Below, piece after piece: positions 1 through 8,900 of a DNA stretch of 55,379 bases. Below the pieces are notes generated by a model that made no database searches, was not told where the DNA came from, and saw only the letters and a list, made by a program, of their open reading frames with translations. Position 1 is the stretch's first letter. Every line of letters begins with the position of its first letter. The stretch lies in assembly GCA_963661535.1 (NCBI GenBank), contig CAVLCC010000007.1:1-55379 (forward strand), given 5' to 3'. Made by a program: the position numbers and the translations under genes. This DNA comes from CAVLCC01 sp963661535 (lineage in GTDB: Bacteria > Actinomycetota > Coriobacteriia > Coriobacteriales > CADBOM01).

Positions 1-10
1 GTGGTGGGGG

Positions 11-60
11 TTGCCTGATGTATTGTTTCTTACCCACACAAACTAACGAAGACTCTCATA
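11..60. repeat. Left copy of a 50-bp inverted repeat shared with the right end
   Basis: This segment matches the reverse complement of 55321-55370 at 47 of 50 positions. The two copies lie at the extreme ends of the window in inverted orientation. On this strand the copy reads in one frame as MYCFLPTQTNEDSHKG and continues to a stop at about 84. The right-hand copy reads the same except for two substitutions and one silent change, which suggests a coding origin. It probably derives from a multicopy mobile element, truncated here. The element family is not recognised. Confidence 0.6.
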
Positions 61-78
61 AAGGCAAATTTTGTAGTC

Positions 79-187
79 CTATGTAATCGGGTATCTAGGC
101 CTAAGCATAAATACAAGAAAGAGGTTTGCCATACCAAAGGCCGCAACTCTAAACTATGCAATCGGTCATCTAGGTCTAAGAATAAAT
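79..187. repeat. Pair of 34-bp imperfect direct repeats
   Basis: Positions 79-112 and 154-187 match at 29 of 34 bases and start 75 bp apart. Each contains a conserved ATCTAGG-CTAAG core, and the first copy has the palindrome TAGGCCTA. They sit between the element remnant at the window edge and the small gene at 218. No reading frame joins them. A function as recombination site, terminator or protein-binding site cannot be decided from the sequence. Confidence 0.5.
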
Positions 188-217
188 TCTTCTAGAATCT
201 TGAAATTGCTTCAAACG

Positions 218-526
218 TCAAGCAAGTGCGGCTGCGACACTTAGAAAAGCTGTGCTCCCAACAAGCGATACAACAGCTAATGCTTTATCAGACGATGAAA
301 GCTTGGGTGCAGGATTGCCCTTCCATGAGCCATGAGTCAGCACATAAACTTCCGGCAAGTTCTTTATGCGTGCAAGTAACTTATCAAATGCAAGTTTAAT
401 ATCTGTAGTTTTTTCCTCAACAAACTCGCCAAAGCTTATTAAATAAAATTTTACTTTTGCAAATTGCTCCCAAAAAACTGACTCATCAAATCTTAATTCC
501 ATAATTTCGTTTGTTTTAGTTTGCAT
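218..526 (-). CDS. Small C-terminally anchored protein, divergent from lexA, probably SOS-induced
   Basis: This 102-residue protein has no family I recognise. Residues 1-80 are mixed-charge and probably helical, with many Phe and Lys residues. The last 20 or so (from about ALAVVSLV to the end) form one uninterrupted hydrophobic segment, as in a tail-anchored membrane protein. The start has a good ribosome site (AGAAAGGAAA, about 6 nt upstream). The gene is transcribed away from lexA and shares with it a 249-bp intergenic region holding three LexA boxes. In many Gram-positive bacteria the gene opposite lexA encodes an SOS division inhibitor (YneA in Bacillus, DivS in Corynebacterium, ChiZ in Mycobacterium). 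This protein lacks a LysM domain, so that role is inference from position and membrane anchoring. Confidence 0.65.
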   Translation of the reverse strand: MQTKTNEIMELRFDESVFWEQFAKVKFYLISFGEFVEEKTTDIKLAFDKLLARIKNLPEVYVLTHGSWKGNPAPKLSSSDKALAVVSLVGSTAFLSVAAALA

Positions 527-649
527 CGTATTTCCTTTCTGTTTTTGTTTTTGTAACTTCAGTAACTAATTTGTACTCCAAGGGGCGGACATTAATTTCA
601 TTTACAAATTTGTTTAAGATGCAAGATTTAAAAGCCCACCTAGTTACTA

Positions 650-720
650 CGAACATTTGTTTGAATAAAAGTATATACCGAACAAATGTTCGATGCAATA
701 GTCTATCGAACATTTGTTTG
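650..720. promoter_or_regulatory. Three tandem LexA (SOS) boxes
   Basis: CGAACAAATGTTCG at 679-692 is a perfect Gram-positive/actinobacterial SOS box (CGAAC-N4-GTTCG). It is flanked by two near-perfect copies, both CGAACATTTGTTTG, at 650-663 and 707-720. The starts are 29 and 28 bp apart, close to three helical turns, so LexA dimers would sit on one face of the DNA. The array lies between lexA and the small divergent gene and should control both. Confidence 0.9.
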
Positions 721-774
721 CTTTTTTTGCGATAGACGGTTATACTCATAACAAACGTTTAGAAAGGAACAGAT

Positions 775-1485
775 ATGAGCGCATACAAAGAGTTAACAAA
801 CAGGCAAAGAGAAATTTTTGAATACATAAAACAGGCTTCAAAAGAAAAAGGTTATCCACCAAGTGTTAGAGAAATTGGTGAGGCTGTTGGTCTTAAGTCG
901 TCTTCGTCTGTGCAATCACATTTAAACGCGTTAGTTAAGAAGGGTTATCTAACGCGCAGTTCGTCATCGGCAAGAGCTCTTTCTATAAATAAAGATGCTT
1001 CAAATGATGAAACTACAAACGGTTCTTTAGTAGATTCTAAAGAGCATAAGAAAGCTAAAGACAAAGATAAAATTGTATCTTCAGATATTAATGATGAAGT
1101 GTATCGCAATATAGTTGCAATGCCGTTAGTTGGAAAAGTTGCTGCTGGCACGCCTATATTGGCAGAGCAAAATGTGGAAGAGACCTTGGGGATGCCCAAG
1201 CAAATAGTTGGTGATTATAACTCTTTTTTGCTCACGGTTTCTGGAGAATCTATGATAGAAGCTGGAATTTTAGATGGCGACATAGTGGTTGTATCCGAGC
1301 AAAAAAGCGCAAATAACGGGGATATAGTTGTTGCGATGATTAATAACGAAGCAACAGTAAAGACTTTCTATAAAGAAGATGGGCGCATTAGGCTTCAACC
1401 TCAAAATTCATCTATGGAACCAATTTATGCTACAGATGTGACCATATTAGGCAAGGTAACTGCGCTTTTTAGAACTATTTCCTAA
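775..1485 (+). CDS. lexA: LexA repressor
   Basis: LexA represses the SOS regulon and cleaves itself when stimulated by RecA filaments. The 236-residue protein starts with the winged-helix DNA-binding domain (residues 1-70, with LTNRQREIFEYI and YPPSVREIG). A charged linker follows at about 71-110. The S24 peptidase domain has the cleavage site Ala124-Gly125 (KVAAGTP), the catalytic Ser159 (GESM) and Lys196 (ATVK). The linker makes it somewhat longer than E. coli LexA at 202 residues. The ribosome site is AGAAAGGA. Three SOS boxes upstream imply autorepression. Confidence 0.97.
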   Translation: MSAYKELTNRQREIFEYIKQASKEKGYPPSVREIGEAVGLKSSSSVQSHLNALVKKGYLTRSSSSARALSINKDASNDETTNGSLVDSKEHKKAKDKDKIVSSDINDEVYRNIVAMPLVGKVAAGTPILAEQNVEETLGMPKQIVGDYNSFLLTVSGESMIEAGILDGDIVVVSEQKSANNGDIVVAMINNEATVKTFYKEDGRIRLQPQNSSMEPIYATDVTILGKVTALFRTIS

Positions 1486-1582
1486 GAAGGTTTTACAAAA
1501 TAACAGAGCAATAATCTTTACGCTACTGCACTAGGGTTAAGACACAAAACACTGTAAGTATCAAAATGCTTATTAAATTGTT

Positions 1583-1607
1583 TTACAAAACATTGGGTAT
1601 TTTGTAA
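1583..1607. promoter_or_regulatory. Inverted repeat upstream of the DUF234-type ATPase gene
   Basis: TTACAAAA at 1583-1590 and TTTTGTAA at 1600-1607 are perfect 8-bp arms around a 9-bp spacer. A third copy of TTACAAAA lies at 1493-1500, just after lexA. The inverted repeat sits 45 bp before the ATPase start codon, where an operator would be expected. No cognate regulator is evident. Confidence 0.35.
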
Positions 1608-1652
1608 TATATGTTTAACTCAGGTAAAACCGAGTCGGGAGGAACCGAGCTA

Positions 1653-3062
1653 ATGAAATTCATAGGACGCACAGAAGAACTTAAACGTCTAGAACAAGAA
1701 TTTGAGCATAAATCTCAAAGGGTTTGTTTAATATATGGGCGTAGGCGAGTTGGAAAAAGCGAACTTATTAAACAGGGGGTTAAAACTCACAATAAAAATA
1801 ATCAACTGCAAAATAAAGAGCTTACAAAAACAATTTATTATGAATGCAAGCAAACTACAGAGGCAAATAATACAGAAAGTCTCTCAACTCTTGTTTCAGA
1901 AATACTAGACTTACCTCCTATGAATTTTGCATCAATTGAAGGGTTGCTAAATTTTTTATTTGAGCAGGCAATAAGCAAAAAAATCATATTGGTTTTAGAC
2001 GAGTATCCGTATTTACTAAAAGCAGTAGCGGGTCTTGACAGCATTTTGCAGTCTTTGGTAGATAAGTATCGTGATGAGTCGCATATAAAACTTGTGATAT
2101 GTGGGTCATATATTGACGTTATGAAAAGCCTGCTTGAACATGCAAACCCACTTTATGGACGTGTGGATTTAACAATTTTGCTAAGACCGATGGATTATTA
2201 TGATTCTGCAAAGTTTTACCCGCAATTTTCTAATGCCGATAAGGTGTGTTTATATAGCGTGTTCGGAGGAATTCCATACTATAACAAGCTTATAAATTAT
2301 GAGATTTCAGTTCGAGAAAATATTATCAATTTAATTTCTGGAACAGATTCTAGACTTGAAAACGAAGTTTCGATGTATATCTCTTCAGAGATTTCAAAAA
2401 TTACCAATGCGAACGAGGTTTTTTTGGCACTCGCAAAAGGATATTCAAAATATCGCGACGTGCTTGATCAATCGCATGTATCGAGTGGACCTGCCATGGT
2501 AGATGTAATAGAAAAATTAATTGGTATGGAGCTTATTCAAAAAACATCTCCTATAAATGACCCTAATAATAAGAGAAAATCGCGCTACCAAATTATTGAT
2601 TCATTATCGCTATTTTATTTTAGATATATTTTTAAGAATTTGTCGCAGCGTTCGTTTTTGAGCAAAGAAACATTTTTTGATAGGTATATAGCAAAAGATT
2701 TTGAAGAGAACTATGTGCCATATTGGTTTGAAGAAATTTGCAAGCAGTATCTTATCAGGCAAAATCGTGCAGGAAATATTGACGAACCTTTTGATGAAAT
2801 TGGCAGGTATTGGTATGATGACCCTGTTAAACGCACTAATGGTGAGTTTGATATAGTTACACACGATCCTAAAGGCTATGTATTTTATGAGGCAAAATTT
2901 AGAAAGTCTGTTGTGGGCAAGAAAATGATTGAGGAAGAGATTGCCCAAGTAAAAGCGACAGGTTTGAATTGCTATAAATATGGCTTTTTTTCACGTTCAG
3001 GTTTTAGCATTAGCGAATTAGAGGATGTCAAACTAATTGATTTAGATCAGCTCTATAAATAG
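1653..3062 (+). CDS. AAA-type ATPase with C-terminal DUF234 nuclease-like domain
   Basis: The protein belongs to the archaeal-type ATPase family of STAND/AAA NTPases, common in Archaea and patchy in bacteria. Near the N-terminus it has FIGRTEELKRLE, a P-loop GRRRVGKSE and a Walker B-like VLDEYPYL. A winged-helix region follows. The C-terminal DUF234 part has the PD-(D/E)xK pattern GEFDIV...YEAKF, which is intact, so a nuclease activity is possible. I chose the ATG at 1653 because GGGAGG lies 9 nt upstream; an in-frame ATG at 1611 would add 14 residues and has no ribosome site. The cellular role of this family is unsettled. The gene stands alone, between lexA and a convergent dehydrogenase. 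Confidence 0.8.
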   Translation: MKFIGRTEELKRLEQEFEHKSQRVCLIYGRRRVGKSELIKQGVKTHNKNNQLQNKELTKTIYYECKQTTEANNTESLSTLVSEILDLPPMNFASIEGLLNFLFEQAISKKIILVLDEYPYLLKAVAGLDSILQSLVDKYRDESHIKLVICGSYIDVMKSLLEHANPLYGRVDLTILLRPMDYYDSAKFYPQFSNADKVCLYSVFGGIPYYNKLINYEISVRENIINLISGTDSRLENEVSMYISSEISKITNANEVFLALAKGYSKYRDVLDQSHVSSGPAMVDVIEKLIGMELIQKTSPINDPNNKRKSRYQIIDSLSLFYFRYIFKNLSQRSFLSKETFFDRYIAKDFEENYVPYWFEEICKQYLIRQNRAGNIDEPFDEIGRYWYDDPVKRTNGEFDIVTHDPKGYVFYEAKFRKSVVGKKMIEEEIAQVKATGLNCYKYGFFSRSGFSISELEDVKLIDLDQLYK

Positions 3063-3098
3063 AAAGGTTATTCACAGAATAAGCCACCCATTCCATCT

Positions 3099-3914
3099 TT
3101 AGCTAAATTTGTTAAGTGCCCAGTCATAACCTCTATCTCTAAGTATTGTGTGTATCAACACGAGAGGTTTTGCCATATATCCAACAAGATATCTTGGCCG
3201 AGGATTATTTTTTGTTGCTGCTTTTATTATTGTTTTTGCAATCAATTCTGGTTCAGACACAGCGGAACGTGTATAAATTTTCATGAAAAAATCGGCAGAT
3301 TTATTAGCACGTTCTTCATAAGCACCACCCTTAGAAGTTTCTCTTAGTTTATCCATTGCTATGTTGACCCAATTTGTATTTATACACCCAGGTTCTACAA
3401 TAACAACGTCAATTCCAAAAGGTTTTAGCTCAACCCTAAGGCAGTTTGAAAGTCCCTCCACAGCAAATTTTGTTGCATGATACCAGCCGCCGAACTTTGT
3501 CCAAATTTTTCCAGCAACAGAAGATACGTTGATAATTTTCCCATAGTGATTTTGTCGCATTGAGGGAACTATGAGCTGAATTAGGCTTGCCATTCCAAAA
3601 ACATTTACATCAAATTGTCTCTTTGCTTCTTCTATTGGCACATCTTCAACTGCGCCATATGAGCCATATCCTGCGTTGTTGACAAGAACGTCTATTCTGC
3701 TTGACTCATCTAATATGCTATGCACGCAATTTTTAATAGAAGTCTCATCTGTTAAATCCAAAAAGACAGTTTTTACATCGTACTCTTTTAGCTCTTCCAT
3801 TTTTTCTAGACGTCTTGCGGCGGCATAAACTATAAACCCACGTTCCGCGAGCTTTTTTGCGGTTAACATTCCAATCCCGCTAGATGCTCCTGTAACCAAA
3901 GCCACTTTCTTCAT
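3099..3914 (-). CDS. Short-chain dehydrogenase/reductase (SDR)
   Basis: This is a classical SDR with an NAD(P)-binding Rossmann fold. From the chosen start it is MKKVALVTGASSGIG, carrying the TGxxxGIG nucleotide motif. NNAGYG follows in mid-domain. The catalytic Tyr-Lys pair is in WYHATK, with the Ser in NVSSVAG. Residues PGCINT match the usual PG loop. The length, about 271 residues, is normal. The start at 3914 has GAGAGGCG just upstream; an in-frame ATG at 3932 adds six residues. The substrate cannot be told. A 12-bp palindrome lies between the two possible starts, so the gene may be controlled by a LacI-like repressor. Confidence 0.85.
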   Translation of the reverse strand: MKKVALVTGASSGIGMLTAKKLAERGFIVYAAARRLEKMEELKEYDVKTVFLDLTDETSIKNCVHSILDESSRIDVLVNNAGYGSYGAVEDVPIEEAKRQFDVNVFGMASLIQLIVPSMRQNHYGKIINVSSVAGKIWTKFGGWYHATKFAVEGLSNCLRVELKPFGIDVVIVEPGCINTNWVNIAMDKLRETSKGGAYEERANKSADFFMKIYTRSAVSEPELIAKTIIKAATKNNPRPRYLVGYMAKPLVLIHTILRDRGYDWALNKFS

Positions 3915-3927
3915 ATAAACGCCTCTC

Positions 3928-3939
3928 TGCAACGTTGCA
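3928..3939. promoter_or_regulatory. 12-bp palindrome with central CG, possible LacI-family operator
   Basis: TGCAACGTTGCA is a perfect palindrome 14 bp upstream of the SDR start codon. LacI/GalR-family operators are typically palindromes centred on CG, which this resembles. No LacI-type gene is in the window. Confidence 0.3.
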
Positions 3940-3992
3940 ACTGTTTAAATATATAACAACAATTTTGTGTATTGCAATTTAAAAATGTATAA

Positions 3993-4139
3993 CTAATTTA
4001 GACTTAAAAAATAGTTATTATCTTTTTGATCAAGTTTCAAGGTTTTTACTGCCTTTTTAACAAGATCTTCAGTCGATATAACATTGCTCTCACGCGCAAT
4101 TTTTACGTTCTTTTTAAATTGGTCGACTTTATTAGACAT
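3993..4139 (-). CDS. Small protein (48 aa) divergent from the HTH-methyltransferase
   Basis: The ORF reads MSNKVDQFKKNVKIARESNV and continues as a short Lys-rich helical protein without a membrane segment. The start at 4139 has a good ribosome site (AAAAGGAAT); an upstream in-frame ATG at 4181 lies inside the operator and has none. A -10-like TATACT lies at 4161-4156 on this strand. The product resembles no family I know, though its size and charge recall antitoxin-like or ribbon-helix-helix proteins. It occupies the place where SsoII-type systems carry the restriction endonuclease, but it is far too small to be one. Confidence 0.5.
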   Translation of the reverse strand: MSNKVDQFKKNVKIARESNVISTEDLVKKAVKTLKLDQKDNNYFLSLN

Positions 4140-4175
4140 AACATAATTCCTTTTGAGTATAATGGAACAATAAGC

Positions 4176-4188
4176 GGACATTTTGTCC
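4176..4188. promoter_or_regulatory. GGACA-N3-TGTCC palindrome, SsoII-type methyltransferase operator
   Basis: GGACATTTTGTCC lies between the divergent 48-aa ORF and the HTH-methyltransferase, within a 93-bp gap. The SsoII/Ecl18kI methyltransferases bind a very similar site (as I recall, AGGACAAATTGTCCT) through their N-terminal HTH to control their own gene and the divergent endonuclease gene. A -10-like TATAAA for the methyltransferase is at 4202-4207, so this palindrome covers the position of its -35 element and could block it. Confidence 0.65.
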
Positions 4189-4232
4189 TAAATCTATTCC
4201 ATATAAAACCTCTGAACAGGTAGGATACATAT

Positions 4233-5381
4233 ATGTTAACAAATGCAGGCGAGAAAATTAAACAAAAACGAAACCGACTAAATATGACACAAAAGGAGCT
4301 TGCAGACGCAATAGGTCTATCTAAAAATGGTGAACGCTCGGTTAGACGATGGGAAAATAATGAATGCACACCGTCGGCAGCAACACTAAAAGTGATCTTG
4401 GATTTTCCAGAAAATCCCCCGTTTGCAAATGAAGCCGGTCAGTATAAAATGGCCGATCTATTTGCTGGAATTGGCGGAACACGTTTGGGTTTCTATCAAA
4501 CTCACAAGGTTGATATTGTGTTTTCGAGTGAATGGGATAAGTTTGCGCAAAAAACATACTTTGCTAATTTTGGCGAAATAACTGCCGGAGATATTACAGA
4601 GATAGACCCCCATACAATTCCAGATCACGACATTTTGGTTGGAGGATTTCCGTGTGTAGCTTTCTCTCAGGCTGGAAAAAAGCTCGGTTTTAAAGATTGC
4701 AGGGGCGCGTTGTTTTTTACAATTGCAAAGATTGTGGAGGTCAAGAAGCCCAAAGCTATTTTGCTAGAAAACGTAAAAAATTTATTAACTCACGATAAGG
4801 GTAATACATTTAAAGTTATAAAGAGCACGCTAGAAAGTTTAGGATATGCGGTAAATCATCAAATATTAGCAGCCAAAGACTTTGGGGTTCCTCAAAACAG
4901 AGAGCGAATATATATTGTTTGCTTTAATAAATCCAAGGTTTTAAATTGGGAGGACTTTGAATATCCCACTCCTCCAAAAACAAAGACCTTGCTAGGGGAC
5001 ATATTAGAAACAAATGTAGACCAAAAATATACCCTGTCTAACAAATTGTGGGAGGGTCACCAGCGACGCAAGGTTGCAAATAAAAAAGCAGGTAAAGGCT
5101 TTGGATATTCGATTTTTAACGAGAACAGCACGTACACAAATACAATTAGCGCTCGCTACTACAAAGATGGAAGTGAGATACTAATTGAGCAAAAAGGCTC
5201 CAATCCAAGAAAAATAACCCCTAGAGAAGCGGCGCGTTTGCAGGGATTTCCTGAAGAATATATTATTCCTGTCTCAGATACTCAAGCTTATAGACAATTT
5301 GGCAATTCTGTTGCGGTTCCGGTTGTTCATGCCGTTGCAGAAAAAATGATTGAAGTGCTAGATAATAACAATCATGAATGA
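4233..5381 (+). CDS. HTH-fused DNA (cytosine-5) methyltransferase, Dcm/SsoII-like
   Basis: The protein transfers a methyl group to cytosine C5. Residues 1-60 form a Cro/C1-type HTH (MTQKELADAIGLS). The methylase follows: motif I DLFAGIGG at 76-82, motif IV PCVAFS with catalytic Cys141, motif VI ENV at 179-181, motif VIII QNRER at 221-225, and motif X near the end. The target-recognition and C-terminal part closely follows E. coli Dcm (ISARYYKDGSEILI, PVSDTQAYRQFGNSV), so the target is probably CCWGG or CCNGG. Length 382 fits SsoII-type enzymes, which use the HTH for self-regulation. No endonuclease or vsr gene is adjacent. The 3' end overlaps the recombinase gene by 8 bp, so the two are co-expressed. 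Confidence 0.93.
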   Translation: MLTNAGEKIKQKRNRLNMTQKELADAIGLSKNGERSVRRWENNECTPSAATLKVILDFPENPPFANEAGQYKMADLFAGIGGTRLGFYQTHKVDIVFSSEWDKFAQKTYFANFGEITAGDITEIDPHTIPDHDILVGGFPCVAFSQAGKKLGFKDCRGALFFTIAKIVEVKKPKAILLENVKNLLTHDKGNTFKVIKSTLESLGYAVNHQILAAKDFGVPQNRERIYIVCFNKSKVLNWEDFEYPTPPKTKTLLGDILETNVDQKYTLSNKLWEGHQRRKVANKKAGKGFGYSIFNENSTYTNTISARYYKDGSEILIEQKGSNPRKITPREAARLQGFPEEYIIPVSDTQAYRQFGNSVAVPVVHAVAEKMIEVLDNNNHE

Positions 5382-5997
5382 TTTATGCAAAATATATGGA
5401 TATGCAAGAGTTAGTTCTAAGGATCAATGTCTTGATAGACAATTGGCGTCACTCGAAGAGTTTGGCGTAGAAAAACAGTTCATCTACTGTGATAAGGCTA
5501 GTGGCAAGGACTTTCAAAGACCAGCATACAAAAAGCTTATTAAAAAGATACACAAAGGAGATACCTTAGTTGTAAAAAGCATAGATAGGCTAGGGAGGAA
5601 CTACGATGAGATTTTGCTAGAGTGGAGAAGAATTACCAAAGAGAAAGACGTCTCCATTATTGTGCTAGATATGCCCTTGTTGAACACGCATGAAAAACAA
5701 GAAGGCATTACAAGCGTATTTATATCCGACTTAGTATTGCAACTGCTCAGCTATGTTGCTCAGGTTGAGAGGGATAGCATTAAACAGCGACAAGCAGAGG
5801 GAATTGCCCAAGCAAAAGCTAGGGGTGTTCAGTTTGGACGACCCAAAATACCGAGACCACAATCTTATCAAGAAATAAAGTCGCTCTATAGAAACGGCAT
5901 TATTAGCAGAAGAGAAGCCGCAGGTAGATTGCAAGTATGCATTGCAACTTTTGATAGATGGGTTAAGGCAGATGAGTCCGAAAGCGGAGATAGCTAG
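5374..5997 (+). CDS. Serine recombinase (resolvase/invertase family)
   Basis: This is a small serine recombinase of the Tn3 resolvase/Gin invertase type, 207 residues. The N-terminal catalytic domain has YGYARVSSKDQ with the nucleophilic Ser, then SIDRLGRNYDEIL with the conserved Arg pair. A long E helix follows (QVERDSIKQRQAEGIAQAKA), and GVQFGRPK leads to a C-terminal HTH of about 40 residues. All expected motifs are intact. The start overlaps the methyltransferase by 8 bp and the stop overlaps the stop of the convergent RND gene. No clear res site or invertible segment is seen nearby, so whether it resolves, inverts or mobilises DNA is unknown. Confidence 0.92.
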   Translation: MNDLCKIYGYARVSSKDQCLDRQLASLEEFGVEKQFIYCDKASGKDFQRPAYKKLIKKIHKGDTLVVKSIDRLGRNYDEILLEWRRITKEKDVSIIVLDMPLLNTHEKQEGITSVFISDLVLQLLSYVAQVERDSIKQRQAEGIAQAKARGVQFGRPKIPRPQSYQEIKSLYRNGIISRREAAGRLQVCIATFDRWVKADESESGDS

Positions 5998-8900
5998 CCT
6001 ATACGATTGGTTGCATCTGCATCATTGGTTGCGATTGCATCTATATCTGCGGTTGCAGTTGCGTCGGGCGTTGCATTTGCATCTGCATCCACGTCTGCAT
6101 ATACATCCACATTTTCAGCTTCCAAACTCTCTGCAACTTCCGCAGCAGCTTCGTCCATGAAGTACTCAGCATCACCAGAATCTAGGTCCACATCGTCACC
6201 TATCTCAATTGTTTTAAGAGGTTTGCGGCAGAAAATGTCATAAACAATAGGCACCACAATAAGGGTCATTGCTGTTGCATATAGCAAACCGCCTGCAACC
6301 ACAAGGGCCATTCCACGCTGCATTCCAGAACCAATTGCAGGCGAAAATACAATGGCGCACATCGATAAAATCGTCGTTAGAGCCGTCATCAAAATTGGAC
6401 GCATACGTGTTTTTCCTGCTGCAATAAGCGCAGATTTCTTCTCCATACCTGCAATGCGCAGTTGGTTTACGTAGTCAACAAACACAATGCCATTATTAAC
6501 CACTGTACCCATAAGTATCACAAAGCCCAAAAGTGCCATCATTGAGAGCTGTTCACCAGCAACAAGCAGCGCAAAAAATCCGCCGGTAAATGCAAGTGGA
6601 ACTGTGAGAATTACAATGAACGGTGACATAAAACTTTGGAACTGAGCCATCATAATCAGATAGATCAAAACGGCTCCTAGCAAGGATAGCTGCAGCATTT
6701 GTGTGAGCATTGTTGCAATGTCTTCGTCTGTGCCGGAGATTTTAACCGAATATCCATCGGGGATTTGGAGCGCATCAAGTTTGGGCTCAAGCTGCCTGCT
6801 CAAAAGTGTTGTGTTGTAGCCATCGTCAATTTGTGCGGTTACTTGCATCGAATGTGTGCCATTTGTTTTTGAAAGTGTTGCAACACCAGGCACAGTTGTT
6901 GCGGTGGCAACCTCTGATAGTTTGTGGGTTTTTGTGGAGGAGTCAGCGCTCGCAGAACTGCTGCTTGAGGAACCGGACGAACTGAACGACTCCGAGGAGC
7001 CCGTGGAGCTTGAGAAACTAGATGAACTCGAGCCAGCAGACGAGCTGCCGCTCGAGAAACTGCTAGTTTTCCCCCCACTAGCACTCGCATCCCCACTACC
7101 CATCTCGCTCACAGTATATTCGGTATCCAGCAAATTTTGCGGAGTAATTTGGTTGCGTTCATCAACAACCGACACACTAACAGAGTCCCCATCGCTATCA
7201 ACAGAAAGCGAAGTGTCTGCGGTAGCATTTAGCTTACTGGCAATTTGCTGGTAAATTTGTGCCACCGTTGTGCCCTGTCTGGCAACAGCGTTGTAGTCGA
7301 ACTTTAGTTGTATTGTTGAGTCTGCTTTTTCTTGGCCGTTCGACACATCTTTATACCCTTCGACCTGTTCAACTGCGCCAATTACATCGTTGCTAATTTG
7401 CAAGAGCGTGTCTGAGTTTTCACCCGAAAGATCAATTTGCAGCTCGCCGCTCGATACACTAGACATCATAGAAGACGAACTATTATCGCTAATCTCGCAA
7501 TTGCAGTCTTTGGTGGCATCTAAAATGCGTGTTTTTAGGTCACGCATTGCACTTTCGGTTGTTATTGAACTATCGGGAATGGCATAAAATACATACTCTC
7601 CATTAAATGTTGAGCCAGATTGGGAGGCCGCACTGCTGCCGCTCATCATGCTTCCCATGGCGGTTCCATAGTCGGCACAACCCACTTCACTAACGCCCTC
7701 AACAGAGCTAATTATTGACAAAACCTGATCGGCAGTTTTGTTGCCCTCTTCTTGCTGCATATCTTCAGGCATCGTCACATTAAGAGAAATCTCACTCGAT
7801 TCCATATCTGGAATAAGAGTAATTCCCATTCTAAATACTCCAACAATGCTTATAACAAGCAGAGCTATTGCAATAGCCAATACAGGAGCGCGGTGACGCA
7901 AACATTTTTCTAAAAAGCGCCCGTACCATTCCTTAAAGTTTTCAAACCATGCGAATTCGCGCGGCTCAGCTTTTGCAAATATTTTAGAGCCCAAAGCTGG
8001 AACCACGGTTAGAGCAACAACCAAAGATGCCAAAAGCGCAAACGAGATTGTTAGGGCAAATGGCACCAGCAGCTGCTGAACTAGGCCAGACGTAAATACA
8101 AACGGGAAGAACACGCAAATGGTGGTGAGAGTTGAAGCGGCAACCGCGGCTGTAACCTGCTTGGCTCCTTGCGCGGCTGCACGCGGGGCAGACAGTCCAC
8201 GTGCACGCAATCTATATATGTTCTCCATAACAACAACAGAGTTGTCTACCAACATGCCTATTGCAAGAGAGAGTGCGCCTAGGGTCATTATGTTTATGTC
8301 TATGCCCCAAAAATACATGATAACCAGCGCAAACAGCACCGAGAACGGAATTGAAAATGCCACAACTAGCGTTGGCTTAACGTCGCGCAAGAACAGAGCC
8401 AGCACAACAATTGCAAGCACGGCTCCAAGCAACAAGCTTTGCAAAATTGTGCTTATATACAAGGTGATGTATTGCCCTTGGTCTGTGAGAGTCATAATCT
8501 CGAGAGTGGGATTGTCGTCTTTTAGCTTTGTGAGCTGCGTATTAACGGCGTCCGAGACCTCACTTGTATTTGCCGTAGAAGTTTTGGTCACAGAGACAAT
8601 CACGCCATCACGCCCGTTGAGCTTGGCATATCCCGAACCCGACTCCTCCACAACCTTAACGTTAGCAACATCTGAAAGTTTTATGTCGCCAACACCGTCA
8701 ATGTTTGTTATTACCAGGTTTTCAAGCGAGCTTAGGCTGCCAATTTCTTCGCCAACTTTGAGCATATATTTGTTGCCGTTAGAGTCTTCAACATAACCAG
8801 CTGGCATTGAGAAATCCTGCGCTGCCAAAATTTGCGACAAGGTGCTTGCCTGCATTAGCGCGTCGGTATTTGCTTGGCCTAGAGCCGTCTCCCTCGCACT

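Noticed and set aside
516..749. 77-aa ORF on the minus strand overlapping the LexA boxes
   Set aside because: It covers the operator array and the start of the small gene, with no ribosome site and no recognisable features.
8119..8796. 225-aa ORF antisense to the RND gene
   Set aside because: The opposite strand encodes an intact, recognisable RND domain, so this is a shadow ORF.
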